This document shows, in pieces, positions 1 through 7,813 of a DNA stretch of 64,000 nt. Position 1 is the first letter of the stretch; each line of letters begins with the position of its first letter. Source of the stretch: DATARH01 sp036268425 (GTDB lineage Bacteria > Pseudomonadota > Alphaproteobacteria > ATCC43930 > CGMCC-115725); NCBI GenBank assembly GCA_036268425.1, contig DATAUE010000049.1:1-64000 (forward strand), written 5' to 3'. The translations under genes were made by a program, and so were the position numbers. The notes beneath the pieces were generated by a model that did not search any database, was not told the origin of the DNA, and saw only the letters and a program-made list of their open reading frames with translations.

Positions 1-4
1 GGGC

Positions 5-307
5 TTGGGAGTAATATCGCGCTTTGCACTGTTGTCCCCCGAATTGGCTAAGCAGGAAGCGGCGAACACCTCAGCAGCCACCAAAGTAGATACCTGCATT
101 TCGGCGCTAAATAACGTGCCGAACGACCCCGGCAGTTACAAACGCCTGATGGAGGAAGACCCCGCCGCTGCACAGGAGATGAGTAATCTGGTGAATGGCC
201 TTGTAGACTTCGCTGCCGGGCGCGGTTGGAAGCTTGACCCAAGCGACCCTGATCGGTCGCGGCAAAGCCTAAAACGCGAATTCTGCCAATATAGGTATGA
301 CGACTAA
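5..307 (+). CDS. hypothetical protein, possibly 5'-truncated by window edge
   Basis: Open frame of about 100 codons that starts with a TTG only four bases from the window edge, so the true start may lie outside. The product is mostly polar and helical-looking, with no signal peptide, membrane segment or motif I recognise; the middle has a PNDPGSYKRLMEEDP stretch. The base composition is visibly less GC-rich than the genes from 1.7 kb onward, like the next ORF, which fits a recently acquired or decaying region. No function is proposed. Confidence 0.35.
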   Translation: MGVISRFALLSPELAKQEAANTSAATKVDTCISALNNVPNDPGSYKRLMEEDPAAAQEMSNLVNGLVDFAAGRGWKLDPSDPDRSRQSLKREFCQYRYDD

Positions 308-406
308 ACCCCGGCAGACTGTCGATCCGCGCGGCACAATGCTGACGGCGACCGTCAGTTTAACAGATTCTGGTTGGATCATCGTTTGTAGGCCTCGCAG
401 CCCGAT

Positions 407-859
407 GTGATGAGAAGTATGCAGTCGAATATTGTTGCTCTAATCATTGGCGCGCTCTTGGGGACCTGCGGGACCCTCGGAAGCCAGCTTATTGCAACCA
501 GAGCAGTTTTGAGGACGAAGCGCCTCGAACTCTTTTACGGAAGAAAGGCCGACGCGTATAAGGTGCTCTTCGAGAAGGCGACTGATTTTGGTGTAGACCC
601 GAAAAATCTACCAAAATTTTTAATGTTTCAATCAGCCCTGCATGTAGCTGTGATTGTTGCGTCGGAGAACGTGGCAGATATTCTAGATAACCCTCGACGC
701 AACGGCCTGCATGTCAGCGCCGTTCGGCTCCGCGCTGCCGGGAGCGACGATGAGATTCAACGCATTCAAATGCACGAGTGGCACGAAGCGATGGAAGCCA
801 CGAAAAAGGCGGTGCGAGCCGATCTCGCTGGCTTCGCAACCGGTCACCTTCGGCTATAG
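407..859 (+). CDS. hypothetical single-pass membrane protein
   Basis: 150-residue product with one hydrophobic segment at about residues 9-28 (IVALIIGALLGTCGTLGSQL), followed by a basic, helical cytoplasmic-looking part. This is the shape of many small unrecognised bacterial proteins anchored by an N-terminal helix. Codon choice is less GC-biased than the core genes to the right, and it lies next to a broken PIN toxin and a broken transposase, so it is probably part of a foreign, decaying segment. Two in-frame ATGs occur at the start (residues 1 and 2) and another at residue 5; no strong ribosome site is visible. Function unknown. Confidence 0.45.
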   Translation: MMRSMQSNIVALIIGALLGTCGTLGSQLIATRAVLRTKRLELFYGRKADAYKVLFEKATDFGVDPKNLPKFLMFQSALHVAVIVASENVADILDNPRRNGLHVSAVRLRAAGSDDEIQRIQMHEWHEAMEATKKAVRADLAGFATGHLRL

Positions 860-972
860 CGGCCCTCGCGCCGCTATACGGCAGCGTACATAGCTGGGCC
901 GACAGGGGCGGGCATTTGCCAGAAGGCGTGATATGCGGAGCGGAATTCCAGAGTTGCCGTTCTTTACAGGGC

Positions 973-1199
973 TCACCCCATCTCTCGCCACGGATTGAGA
1001 ACCGGCACGCGGGCTGCTTTGAAATCGCCAATGTCGTGCGTGACGACCGTGAGGCCGTGATGCAGCGCCGTCGCAGCGATGATGCGGTCAGGTTGCGAAT
1101 AGGCAGCCCCGCCCTTCGCCCGTTTTCCACCAAGAGCCGCCACTTAAACATGACATCTTCGCTGACGGCGAGGGCACGCCCTTTAAACATCGGCCGTAC
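973..1199 (-). pseudogene. VapC/FitB-like PIN-domain toxin remnant, frameshifted
   Basis: Read on the minus strand, one frame gives FKGRALAVSEDV and a second frame continues with YSQPDRIIAATALHHGL, then TVVTHDIGDF and a terminal VPVLNPW. These are the usual C-terminal blocks of type II PIN-domain toxins (D..IAATA..HGLT.VT...DF, then a NPW end). Joining them needs a single-base insertion near 1102, so the gene is frameshifted. Its N-terminal two thirds, including the first catalytic aspartates, are missing and replaced by transposase sequence from about 1196. No antitoxin gene is recognisable beside it. It cannot make a working RNase. Confidence 0.7.
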
Positions 1200-1619
1200 T
1201 TGTACCGTGGAGCTTGTAGTCGTGCGTCATCGTCCCGCAACGGCCCTTCTTCATCGGCGGCCCCGGCCGGGTGCGGTGGAGCGCCAGGATTTGCGATTTC
1301 TCATCAACCGACAGCACCAACGCGTGCTCGGGCGGGTCGATATAGAGGCCAACGACGTCCTGCACTTTGGCGGTGAACTTGGGATCGTGGAGGGCCGCAC
1401 CCGGTGCGGCTTGAGGCCATGCGCCGCCCAGATGCGCTGCACGCTGCGGTGGCTGATGCCGGCGGCTGTCGCCATCGCCCGGCAAGTCCAGTGCGTTGTC
1501 TCGCCGGGCGGTTCGGCGAGCGTCATCTCGACCACGCGTTCGATCACTTCCGGCGACAGGGGCGGCCCACCCGCCGGCCGCGTCGCTTCGTGCAGCAGCC
1601 CGTCGATGCCTTCGGCCAT
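1194..1619 (-). pseudogene. IS630-family transposase fragment
   Basis: Two overlapping minus-strand frames together give an IS630-type transposase: an N-terminal helix-turn-helix part (ETTHWTCRAMATAAGIS, then SVQRIWAAHGLKPHRVR) in one frame, and a catalytic part (DPKFTAKVQDVVGLYIDPPE, VLSVDEKSQILAL, MTHDYKLHGT) in another. The frame change lies near 1403, where a few codons also seem lost. The fragment begins in the middle of the family's usual N-terminal region and stops right after HGTST, before the remaining two acidic DDE residues, so it is dead. Its 3' end runs directly into the PIN-toxin remnant. I see no terminal inverted repeats. Confidence 0.75.
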
Positions 1620-1728
1620 AAAAATTGAGAGGTCACCGTCAAGCGATATAAGGGCGCGCGATCCATGACCAACTCGTCACCCTGCCCAAAAGCCTGTAAG
1701 GACGGGGCGACACCGAACGGGGCGGGCG

Positions 1729-2742
1729 ATGGCGGATTACCAGATTTTCGAGGCCGGCGATGTGGTGCTGCAATCGGGGCTGACCTATCGCGGCGCTCGG
1801 CTCGCCTATAAGACCTTCGGGTCGCTGAACGCGGACAAATCCAACGTCATCGTCTATCCAACCTCGTATGGGGCGCAGCATCCCGACCTGGAATGGCAGA
1901 TCGCGCCGGGAAAGCCGCTCGACCCGACCCGGTATTTCATCGTCATCATGAACAAGTTCGGCAACGGCCTGTCGTCGTCGCCGAGCAACACGCCGGCGCC
2001 GTTCGACCGCAACCGCTACCCCTATTTCACGATGACCGACAATGTACGGGTGCAGCAGCGCCTGTTGCAGGAGGTGTTCGGCATCGAGCGGGTCAAGCTG
2101 GTCTACGGGTTTTCGATGGGCGGGCAGCAGGCGTTTCACTGGGGCGCGCTGTTTCCCGACCGGGTCGAGCGCATTGCGGCGATCTGCGGCTCGGCCAAGA
2201 CATCGCCGCATAATTTTGTGTTTCTCGAAGGGGTGAAGGCGGCGCTGACCGCCGATGCCGCGTATCAGGACGGCTGGTTCGCGACGCAGCCGACGCGCGG
2301 CTTTCAGGCGATGGGCCGGGTCTATGCCGGCTGGGGCCTCAGCCAGGCATTCTATCGCGAGGAGGTGTGGCGCAAGCTCGGGTTTTCGTCGCTTGAGGAT
2401 TTTCTGATCGGCGGCTGGGAGGGTAATTTCCGGCGCCGCGATGCCAACGATCTGCTGGCGATGCTATGGATGTGGCAACACGCCGATATCAGCGCCAACG
2501 AACTCTATGGCGGCGATCTGGCGAAGGCGCTGGGTGCGATCACGGCCGATGCGATCGTAATGCCCTGCGAAACCGACCTTTATTTCACGGTCGAGGACAA
2601 CCGCCGCGAGGTGGCGCAGATGCCACGCGCGGAGCTGCGCCCGATCCCGTCGATCTGGGGCCACCGCGCCGGCAATCCCGCGGTAAACCCCGAAGATGCC
2701 GCCTTTATCAACAAGGCGGTCGCCGAATTGCTCGCCCGTTGA
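1729..2742 (+). CDS. alpha/beta-fold acyltransferase/hydrolase, MetX-like
   Basis: 337-residue alpha/beta-hydrolase fold protein related to homoserine O-acetyltransferase (MetX). The nucleophile elbow is GFSMGG (Ser about 129), the likely acid is Asp about 283 in ETDLYF, and the histidine is in WGHRAGNP near residue 312. The oxyanion/entry region MNKFGNGLSSSPSNTP resembles the MetX family block. It is somewhat shorter than typical MetX and lacks neighbours for methionine synthesis (no metW, no SAM riboswitch upstream), so a related hydrolase role is as likely as homoserine acetylation. The next gene, a CMD-family protein, follows on the same strand after about 90 bases. Start is the ATG after a GGGGCGGGCG stretch. 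Confidence 0.7.
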   Translation: MADYQIFEAGDVVLQSGLTYRGARLAYKTFGSLNADKSNVIVYPTSYGAQHPDLEWQIAPGKPLDPTRYFIVIMNKFGNGLSSSPSNTPAPFDRNRYPYFTMTDNVRVQQRLLQEVFGIERVKLVYGFSMGGQQAFHWGALFPDRVERIAAICGSAKTSPHNFVFLEGVKAALTADAAYQDGWFATQPTRGFQAMGRVYAGWGLSQAFYREEVWRKLGFSSLEDFLIGGWEGNFRRRDANDLLAMLWMWQHADISANELYGGDLAKALGAITADAIVMPCETDLYFTVEDNRREVAQMPRAELRPIPSIWGHRAGNPAVNPEDAAFINKAVAELLAR

Positions 2743-2829
2743 GAGGGCGGTCGAGCGCGCTTTGCCGCCGGCCGAGCCGGCCGTATGCTCGGGCAGCTAC
2801 CGACTAAACACCCACGGGAGGGAACGACG

Positions 2830-3375
2830 ATGGCCAGGCTTCCGCATATCACCAGCAAGGATCAGATTGCCGCGAAAGATCATGCGGTGTTCGACAGCAT
2901 TGTTGCCAGCCGCGGCGCGGTGCAGGGCCCGTTTACGATGTTCATGCATTCACCGGAAGTGTCGGAGCGGGTGGCGCATCTCGGGGCCTATGTGCGCTTC
3001 GAAGGGTCGCTCGACATGCGGGTGCGGGTACTGGCGGCGATGACCGTCGCGCGCGAATTCGAGGCGCTCTATGTGTGGGGCGCGCAGAGCGGCGGCGCCC
3101 GTCGGCAGAACGTGCCGGAAAGCACGATCACGGCGATCCGCGAGAACCGCTCCGACGGCATCCCGGCGGAAGATTTGCAGATCGTCGATTTCACCCGGCA
3201 GTTGTTGCGCAAACACCGCGCCGATGACGCCACCTTCAAGGCGATGCATAGCCGGTTTGGCAGCGACCAGCTGGTCCAGCTGACCACCGCGATCGGCTAT
3301 TACAGCCTGCTGTGCATGACGGTGAATGCTTGCGAACTCGAAGCCGGCGCCAACGCCGAAGTGCTGAAAGTCTGA
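2830..3375 (+). CDS. carboxymuconolactone decarboxylase (CMD/AhpD-like) family protein
   Basis: 181 residues with the all-helical CMD/AhpD-like fold pattern: helix with RVAHLGAYVRFEG, then MTVAREFEALYVWGAQ, then an acidic/basic helix and a final ATAIGYYSLLCMTVN-type helix. The classical CxxC redox pair of AhpD is absent, so peroxidase-linked activity is unlikely; many such proteins sit in aromatic or lactone degradation clusters. The start is chosen at ATG 2830, preceded by GGGAGGGA at good spacing; an upstream in-frame ATG exists but lacks a ribosome site. A second, divergent CMD gene lies at 6.1-6.7 kb and a two-domain one at 53.3 kb. Confidence 0.75.
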   Translation: MARLPHITSKDQIAAKDHAVFDSIVASRGAVQGPFTMFMHSPEVSERVAHLGAYVRFEGSLDMRVRVLAAMTVAREFEALYVWGAQSGGARRQNVPESTITAIRENRSDGIPAEDLQIVDFTRQLLRKHRADDATFKAMHSRFGSDQLVQLTTAIGYYSLLCMTVNACELEAGANAEVLKV

Positions 3376-3382
3376 TATTCCG

Positions 3383-3466
3383 GTCATTGCGAGGAGCGTC
3401 GCGACGAAGCAATCCCGATCCGGGGAGCCCCTCCGCCCGAGATTGCTTCGCTGCACTCGCAATGAC
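3383..3466. repeat. dispersed palindromic repeat (GTCATTGCGAG family)
   Basis: An imperfect inverted repeat fills the gap between two genes: the left arm begins GTCATTGCGAG and includes GAAGCAATC; the right arm has GATTGCTTCG and ends CTCGCAATGAC. Such intergenic palindromes of this wording are widespread in alphaproteobacterial genomes. The RNA would fold into a long hairpin, which could weaken read-through from the CMD gene into the next gene. Confidence 0.8.
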
Positions 3467-3485
3467 GGCTTGAAGGGAGGTGTCG

Positions 3486-4265
3486 TTGCCCCGCTTGTGC
3501 GCCAATCTCGGGTTTCTGTTTCCCGAGTTTCCGTTTCTCGACCGGTTCGCGGCGGCGGCGCGGGCCGGGTTTGCCGGCGTCGAGTTCGCCTCGCCCTATG
3601 AGTATCCGGCCGCCGAGCTGCGGGCGCGGCTCGACGATAACGGGCTGACGCAGGTGCTGATCAACAGCCCGCCGGGTAATCGCGCGGCCGGCGAGCGTGG
3701 CTTCGCTTGCGTGCCGGAGCGCCGCGCCGATTTCCGCAACAGCGTCGAACAGGCGCTGGAGTATGCCGTCGCGCTCGGCTGCGAGCGGGTGCATGTGATG
3801 GCCGGGATGCCGTCGGCGGATGTGCCGCGCGACACGGCCTTGGCGCTCTATGCGGCCAATCTCGCCTGGGCCGGCGAGCGTGGCCTCGCCGCCGGCGTCA
3901 AATTGCTGATCGAGCCGCTCAACCCGCGCGATGTGCCGGGCTATCTGCTCGGCACGCAGGAGCAGGGGGCGGCGATCGCGGGCGCGATCGGGCGCGACCG
4001 GCTCGGGCTGCAATTCGACATCTATCACTGCCAGATCGCGCAGGGCGACGTGACGACGCGGCTCGCCGCGCTAATGCCGGCGATCGACCACATGCAGCTT
4101 GCCGACGTGCCCGGCCGGCATGAGCCGGGCACTGGCGAGATCGGCTGGGAGTTCATCTTCCGCCGCATCGACGAACTCGGCTACACCGGCTGGATCGGCT
4201 GCGAGTATGCGCCCCTCGGCGATACCGCCGAAGGGCTGGCATGGCGTCGCCGCTACGGCGTGTAG
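3486..4265 (+). CDS. hyi: hydroxypyruvate isomerase family protein (TIM barrel)
   Basis: 259-residue TIM-barrel protein of the AP-endonuclease-2-like/hydroxypyruvate isomerase family (Hyi/OtnI). It interconverts hydroxypyruvate and tartronate semialdehyde, or acts on an analogous sugar acid. Family blocks seen: NLGFLFPEFPFLDRFAAA at the N-terminus, GCERVHVMAG, LLIEPLNPRDVPGY with the metal-binding Glu, QFDIYHCQ, and a final GCEYAP with the second Glu. I place the start at TTG 3486 because GGGAGG lies five bases upstream; the GTG at 3480 overlaps that ribosome site. The gene ends one base before the convergent amidohydrolase. The glycolate oxidase genes at 31-35 kb could feed the same glyoxylate pathway, but are not adjacent. 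Confidence 0.8.
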   Translation: MPRLCANLGFLFPEFPFLDRFAAAARAGFAGVEFASPYEYPAAELRARLDDNGLTQVLINSPPGNRAAGERGFACVPERRADFRNSVEQALEYAVALGCERVHVMAGMPSADVPRDTALALYAANLAWAGERGLAAGVKLLIEPLNPRDVPGYLLGTQEQGAAIAGAIGRDRLGLQFDIYHCQIAQGDVTTRLAALMPAIDHMQLADVPGRHEPGTGEIGWEFIFRRIDELGYTGWIGCEYAPLGDTAEGLAWRRRYGV

Positions 4266-4266
4266 G

Positions 4267-5082
4267 CTATTCCGGCAGGTTCCAGCCGATCCAGTTGCAC
4301 AGGGCGCGGCCCATGACGAGGTCGAGGTCGCGGCCTTTGAGAAACGGCATCTCCTCGGTGAACATCGTCACGCATTGCTTCCATGAGCATGGCATGCGGG
4401 TGATGTCGGTGCCCCAGAACATCCGCTCCGGGCCGAATTTGTCAAAAATCTGCTCGGTATATTTGTGGATGTTCTTGTACGGGTAGGGGTGGCTGGAATT
4501 GCCTGGCGCGCCGCTCGCCTTGATTGCGACGTTGGGAAATTTCGCGAGCGACAGCACCATTTCCTGGTTGGCGTGCGCCGCATCGTCGGTGCCGTTGCGA
4601 TTGCGGCCGTAATGGTCGATCAGCAATTTGAGGCCGGGATGCCGCTCGGCCACTTCGGCGACTTTCGGCAGGAAATTTGATGCCATCAGCGCAACCGGGA
4701 TTTCGGCTTTTTCGCAGGCCGGCCACAGCCAGTCCATCGTGCCGTCGGTCGGCCAATTAACCTGGTGCGGCTGCAGCAGCGCAAAACGCAAGCCGAGCAT
4801 GCCCGGCCGCTTTTTCCAACCCGCGATCAGGTCGCGGCTTTCCGGCTTTTCGACCGGGAAATGGCCAAGGACAGCGAAATTGTTGGGGTATTTCTCCGCC
4901 GCGGCCTCCGCAACCGCGACGCAATCGGAATCCCAACCCGGTGGATGGATCAGCCCGGCGTCGACGCCGCCTTCGGCCATTTCGGCAAGACATTCTTCGG
5001 CAGTGTAATGTGACGCCTGGCGGTGATGCGGTGGCGGCGATCCCTTGGTCCACAAATGGACCTGCGAGTCGACGATCAGCAT
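4267..5082 (-). CDS. amidohydrolase (TIM-barrel, amidohydrolase 2 family), copy A
   Basis: 271-residue metal-dependent hydrolase of the amidohydrolase-2 (ACMSD/TIM-barrel dicarboxylate hydrolase-like) family. It starts LIVDSQVHLW, with the D-x-Q-x-H form in which the second metal His of HxH is kept but the first is Gln. A later IDHYGR carries a metal-site His and WGTDITRMP carries the catalytic Asp. It lies 55 bases downstream of a closely similar gene (copy B), about two thirds identical by eye and of identical length, so this is a tandem duplication. Substrate unknown; such proteins hydrolyse or decarboxylate small carboxylic acids and lactones. Confidence 0.8.
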   Translation of the reverse strand: MLIVDSQVHLWTKGSPPPHHRQASHYTAEECLAEMAEGGVDAGLIHPPGWDSDCVAVAEAAAEKYPNNFAVLGHFPVEKPESRDLIAGWKKRPGMLGLRFALLQPHQVNWPTDGTMDWLWPACEKAEIPVALMASNFLPKVAEVAERHPGLKLLIDHYGRNRNGTDDAAHANQEMVLSLAKFPNVAIKASGAPGNSSHPYPYKNIHKYTEQIFDKFGPERMFWGTDITRMPCSWKQCVTMFTEEMPFLKGRDLDLVMGRALCNWIGWNLPE

Positions 5083-5137
5083 AGAGAGTCTCCTGGAAGA
5101 GGATGTTTTTTAGTTCACAGCCCGAAGATGCCGCCGA

Positions 5138-5953
5138 TTATGCAAGGTCCCAACCGAGCCAGTCGCATACGGCGCGGCCCATGACGAGTTCGAGGTCGTC
5201 GCCCTTGAGCCACGGCAACTCCTCGGTGAACAGCGTCACGCATTGCTTCCACGAGCAGGGCATGCGGGTAATGTCGGTGCCCCAGAAAAACCGCTGCGGC
5301 CCGAACGCCTCGTAAAGCTGGCGGATGTATTGGTGAATGTTGGAATAGGGATAAGGCTGGCTCGACTCGCCCGGCGCGCCGGTCGCTTTCAAGGCGACGT
5401 TGGGGAATTTGGCGAAGGCGGCAACCTCCGCGATATTGGAAAACGCAGCGGCATCCGGTCCGCCGCGCGCCCGGCCGTAATGGTCGATGATCAGCTTGAG
5501 GCCGGGGTGGCGCTCGGCGATCACCTTTAATTGCGGCAGGTAGTTCGAGGCCATCAGGGCAATCGGGATGCCGGCTTTCTCGCAAGCCGGCCATACCCAA
5601 TCCATCGTGCCGTCGGTCATCCATGTCTGCTGGTGCGGTTGAGTAAAGGCCCAGCGCAGGCCGAGCATGCCCGGCCGGGTTTTCCAGCCGGCGATCAGGT
5701 CGCGGCTTTCCGGCTTGTCCGGCGGAAAATTGCCGAGGATCGCAAAGCGCTCGGGGTGATGGATTACCGCGGCTTCGGCGACGACGAGGCTGTTCGGGTC
5801 CCAGCCCGGCGGATGAATAAGCGCCGCATTGACCCCGCCGTTATTCATCTCCATCAGGCATGCTTCGGCCGAATAGGCCGGCACCTGCCGGTGCGCCGGA
5901 TTGGTTGGAAGGCCTTGCAACCAGAGATGGATTTGCGCGTCGACGATCAGCAT
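5138..5953 (-). CDS. amidohydrolase (TIM-barrel, amidohydrolase 2 family), copy B
   Basis: Paralogue of the gene immediately downstream and, with this start, the same 271-residue length. Shared landmarks are LIVDAQIHLW at the N-terminus, IHPPGWD, ESRDLIAGWK, a PGLKLIIDHYGR metal block and WGTDITRMPCSWKQC near the C-terminus. I choose the ATG at 5953 because AAGGAGAA precedes it at ideal spacing; an upstream ATG only extends the frame by eight residues. Copies A and B are probably one transcript, with copy B first. The differences are mostly in surface segments, so the two may act on related substrates or form a hetero-oligomer. Confidence 0.8.
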   Translation of the reverse strand: MLIVDAQIHLWLQGLPTNPAHRQVPAYSAEACLMEMNNGGVNAALIHPPGWDPNSLVVAEAAVIHHPERFAILGNFPPDKPESRDLIAGWKTRPGMLGLRWAFTQPHQQTWMTDGTMDWVWPACEKAGIPIALMASNYLPQLKVIAERHPGLKLIIDHYGRARGGPDAAAFSNIAEVAAFAKFPNVALKATGAPGESSQPYPYSNIHQYIRQLYEAFGPQRFFWGTDITRMPCSWKQCVTLFTEELPWLKGDDLELVMGRAVCDWLGWDLA

Positions 5954-6055
5954 GGCCGTTCTCCTTGCTTTGGGCATCGTCCGGGCTTCGAGTATCGTCC
6001 GGGCGTTGGCATCGTTCGGAAGCGGTGGTCAAAGGATGGGCGTCAAAGGATGGGG

Positions 6056-6081
6056 GTCATTCCCGCGCAGGCAGGAGTGAC
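6056..6081. repeat. short palindromic repeat remnant plus local direct repeats
   Basis: GTCATTCC and GGAGTGAC face each other around CGCGCAGGCA, resembling half-length copies of the GTCAT-CCCGCGC-AGGC repeats dispersed in related genomes. Just upstream (about 5975-6055) lie short direct repeats, ATCGTCCGGGC twice and TCAAAGGATGGG twice, so the whole 140-base gap between two minus-strand genes is repeat-derived. Confidence 0.5.
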
Positions 6082-6121
6082 GCGCGGCCGGGTGGTCCGG
6101 ACCGCGCGCTTTTAGTGCGGA

Positions 6122-6679
6122 TTAGCGCTGCATGCCTTCAGCGCCGGCCGGCACGTCGTAGAAGGCGAGGGTCATCGACACGCTGGTGTAATAGCCCATC
6201 AGGCAGATCACATCGGTGATGCCGACATGGCCGAGCGCCTCGACCGCGCGATTGAAGAGGCCCTTTGACACCCAGCGCGATTCCGACAGGCATTTCGCCA
6301 TCTCGTAGACAACCTGCTCGCGCTTGTCGTCAAACGAGGTCGGCAGGCCCGACAGCAACGCCTCGACCTTGTCGGCCGGCAGCCCGGCATTCTTGCCGGC
6401 GCGTTCATGCGCATCGGTCGGGTAGATCGAATGCCATTTGCTGTTGATGATGACGACGGCGATTTCGCGCTCGCGCTCGCTGAGCGAATAGCCCTTGCGG
6501 AAATACCCGCCGAGCGGCCCGGCAGCCTTCGAGAGACCGGGATTGTGCACCCAGATCTTGGTCGGGCCGGGCAGGCGGCCACGATTCTCGATCAGCGAGT
6601 TATAGCCTCCCTGCTGTTCCGGGGTCATTTTGTCGTAGGGAATTTCGGCATAGCGTCCGAATGTCGGTGTCTCGGCCAT
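6122..6679 (-). CDS. carboxymuconolactone decarboxylase family protein
   Basis: 185-residue CMD-family helical protein. The central blocks are YFRKGYSLSEREREIAVVII, NSKWHSIYPTDAHERAG and HVGITDVICLMGYYTSVSM. The conserved DAHERA-type helix (W...DAH) matches the subfamily often annotated as 4-carboxymuconolactone decarboxylase-like. There is no CxxC. The start at ATG 6679 is supported by GGAGGAG eight bases upstream; the frame stays open further upstream, but those residues look non-coding. It is transcribed in the same direction as the two amidohydrolases downstream, so the three may form one catabolic unit. Confidence 0.75.
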   Translation of the reverse strand: MAETPTFGRYAEIPYDKMTPEQQGGYNSLIENRGRLPGPTKIWVHNPGLSKAAGPLGGYFRKGYSLSEREREIAVVIINSKWHSIYPTDAHERAGKNAGLPADKVEALLSGLPTSFDDKREQVVYEMAKCLSESRWVSKGLFNRAVEALGHVGITDVICLMGYYTSVSMTLAFYDVPAGAEGMQR

Positions 6680-6847
6680 TGGCGTCTCCTCCGTTGAAAC
6701 TGTTGCGTTCGTCGCAGCATAGCCGGTCGCGTCGTCGGGTGCGAACAGTCGATTTGGCGGACGCCGATGCGGCCGCTGCATGCTGGTCGTGGGGCTCGTG
6801 GGGCTGCGGCGCTTCGACGCGCAACGGAGCTATGCCGAGAATGAGTT

Positions 6848-6862
6848 TGCGAACCATTCGCA
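6848..6862. promoter_or_regulatory. perfect 6-3-6 dyad upstream of bfd, candidate operator
   Basis: TGCGAA-CCA-TTCGCA is an exact inverted repeat 38 bases ahead of the bfd start codon. bfd genes are normally iron-regulated (Fur, Irr or RirA in alphaproteobacteria). The sequence does not match the standard Irr or Fur consensus, so the regulator is unknown. Confidence 0.45.
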
Positions 6863-6900
6863 GATTTCATATTTGAATGGCGTTCACCGTTGAGGGCGCC

Positions 6901-7101
6901 ATGTACATTTGCCTCTGCAATGCGTTGACCGATCGCGACTTGCGCCCCCACACCGCGCTGCCGACCAGTTCAGTATCGATGGTGTACCGCGCCTGCGGTT
7001 GCCAGCCGCAATGCGGCAAATGCGTGCCGATGGTGCGCCAGATGCTGCGCGAAAGCGGCGAGGCCGGCACCACGACGGCGCGCCCCGAGCGGGCGCACTG
7101 A
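6901..7101 (+). CDS. bfd: bacterioferritin-associated ferredoxin
   Basis: 66-residue [2Fe-2S] protein that delivers electrons to bacterioferritin to release stored iron. The four cluster cysteines are at residues 4, 6, 38 and 41 (MYICLCNAL at the start and CGCQPQCGKC later), the Bfd spacing C-x-C-x31-C-x2-C. The extra Cys 32 and 34 are also present. I start at ATG 6901 because the Bfd family begins MYVCLCNA; an in-frame ATG at 6877 would add eight residues not seen in the family. bfr follows 114 bases later on the same strand, the classical partner. Confidence 0.88.
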   Translation: MYICLCNALTDRDLRPHTALPTSSVSMVYRACGCQPQCGKCVPMVRQMLRESGEAGTTTARPERAH

Positions 7102-7215
7102 CCCCAACGGCGCACACCCGACGCGCAATTCCGGCGGTGCAGCAGAACGCGCCGATCGCCTCTTGCAGACGTTGATCCCGCGAGGTTACATCAGGGACAA
7201 CAGCGGAGGCCGACA

Positions 7216-7698
7216 ATGCGAGGCGACCCGACCGTTATCCAACACCTGAATGCGGTCCTGAAAAACGAACTGACGGCGATCAATCAATATTTCCTGCACG
7301 CCCGGATGCTGCGCCACTGGGGCGTTTCAAAGCTCGGCGACCACGAATACCACCAGTCGCTCGACGAAATGAAAGACGCCGACGAACTGATCGACCGGAT
7401 CCTGTTTCTCGACGGCCTGCCCAATTTGCAGGACCTCGACAAACTGTTGATTGGCGAAAACGTCCGCGAAATCCTCGATTGCGATATGAAGTTGGAACTC
7501 AGCGGGCTGATCAGCTTGCGTGAAGGCATCGCGCATGCCGAGAGCGTGCGTGACTTCGTGACCCGCGATCTCTTTGCCGACATTCTGGACGGCGAGGAAA
7601 AGCAGGTCGATTTCATCGAGACGCAGATTTCGCTGATCGACCGCATCGGGATCGAGAATTACATCCAGTTGCAATCCGGCTCCGCCGAGTCCGAATAG
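7216..7698 (+). CDS. bfr: bacterioferritin, heme-binding subunit type with altered ferroxidase site
   Basis: 160-residue four-helix ferritin-like protein that forms 24-mer iron-storage shells with heme. The heme ligand Met52 is present (EMKDADELIDRILFLDG). Of the six dinuclear-iron ligands expected from E. coli Bfr numbering, Glu18, Glu51, Glu94 and Glu127 are kept, but His54 is Asp and His130 is Gln. This pattern resembles the heme-binding, ferroxidase-impaired partner of two-subunit bacterioferritins (as in Magnetospirillum), so a second subunit elsewhere in the genome is likely. bfd lies immediately upstream. The start ATG has GGAGGCCGACA before it. Confidence 0.9.
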   Translation: MRGDPTVIQHLNAVLKNELTAINQYFLHARMLRHWGVSKLGDHEYHQSLDEMKDADELIDRILFLDGLPNLQDLDKLLIGENVREILDCDMKLELSGLISLREGIAHAESVRDFVTRDLFADILDGEEKQVDFIETQISLIDRIGIENYIQLQSGSAESE

Positions 7699-7813
7699 GT
7701 CGCCGCCGCCCGTCGCCGCGATACGCGCTTCGGTCCTGCGCGTAACACATGCCTTGCCGTATTGCCGGCAAGGCATGTGCGCCCGATCATCGCGACAACG
7801 CGGGAGGGGCGCG

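Noticed and set aside
778..1668. Long plus-strand open frame of nearly 300 codons across the toxin and transposase remnants
   Set aside because: It has no protein-family resemblance and is antisense to clear PIN-toxin and IS630 sequence; long open frames are common in high-GC DNA.
1620..1728. SAM-type riboswitch upstream of the MetX-like gene
   Set aside because: Looked for because metX genes in alphaproteobacteria often have one; no SAM-II-like pseudoknot pattern is visible, which also weakens a methionine role.
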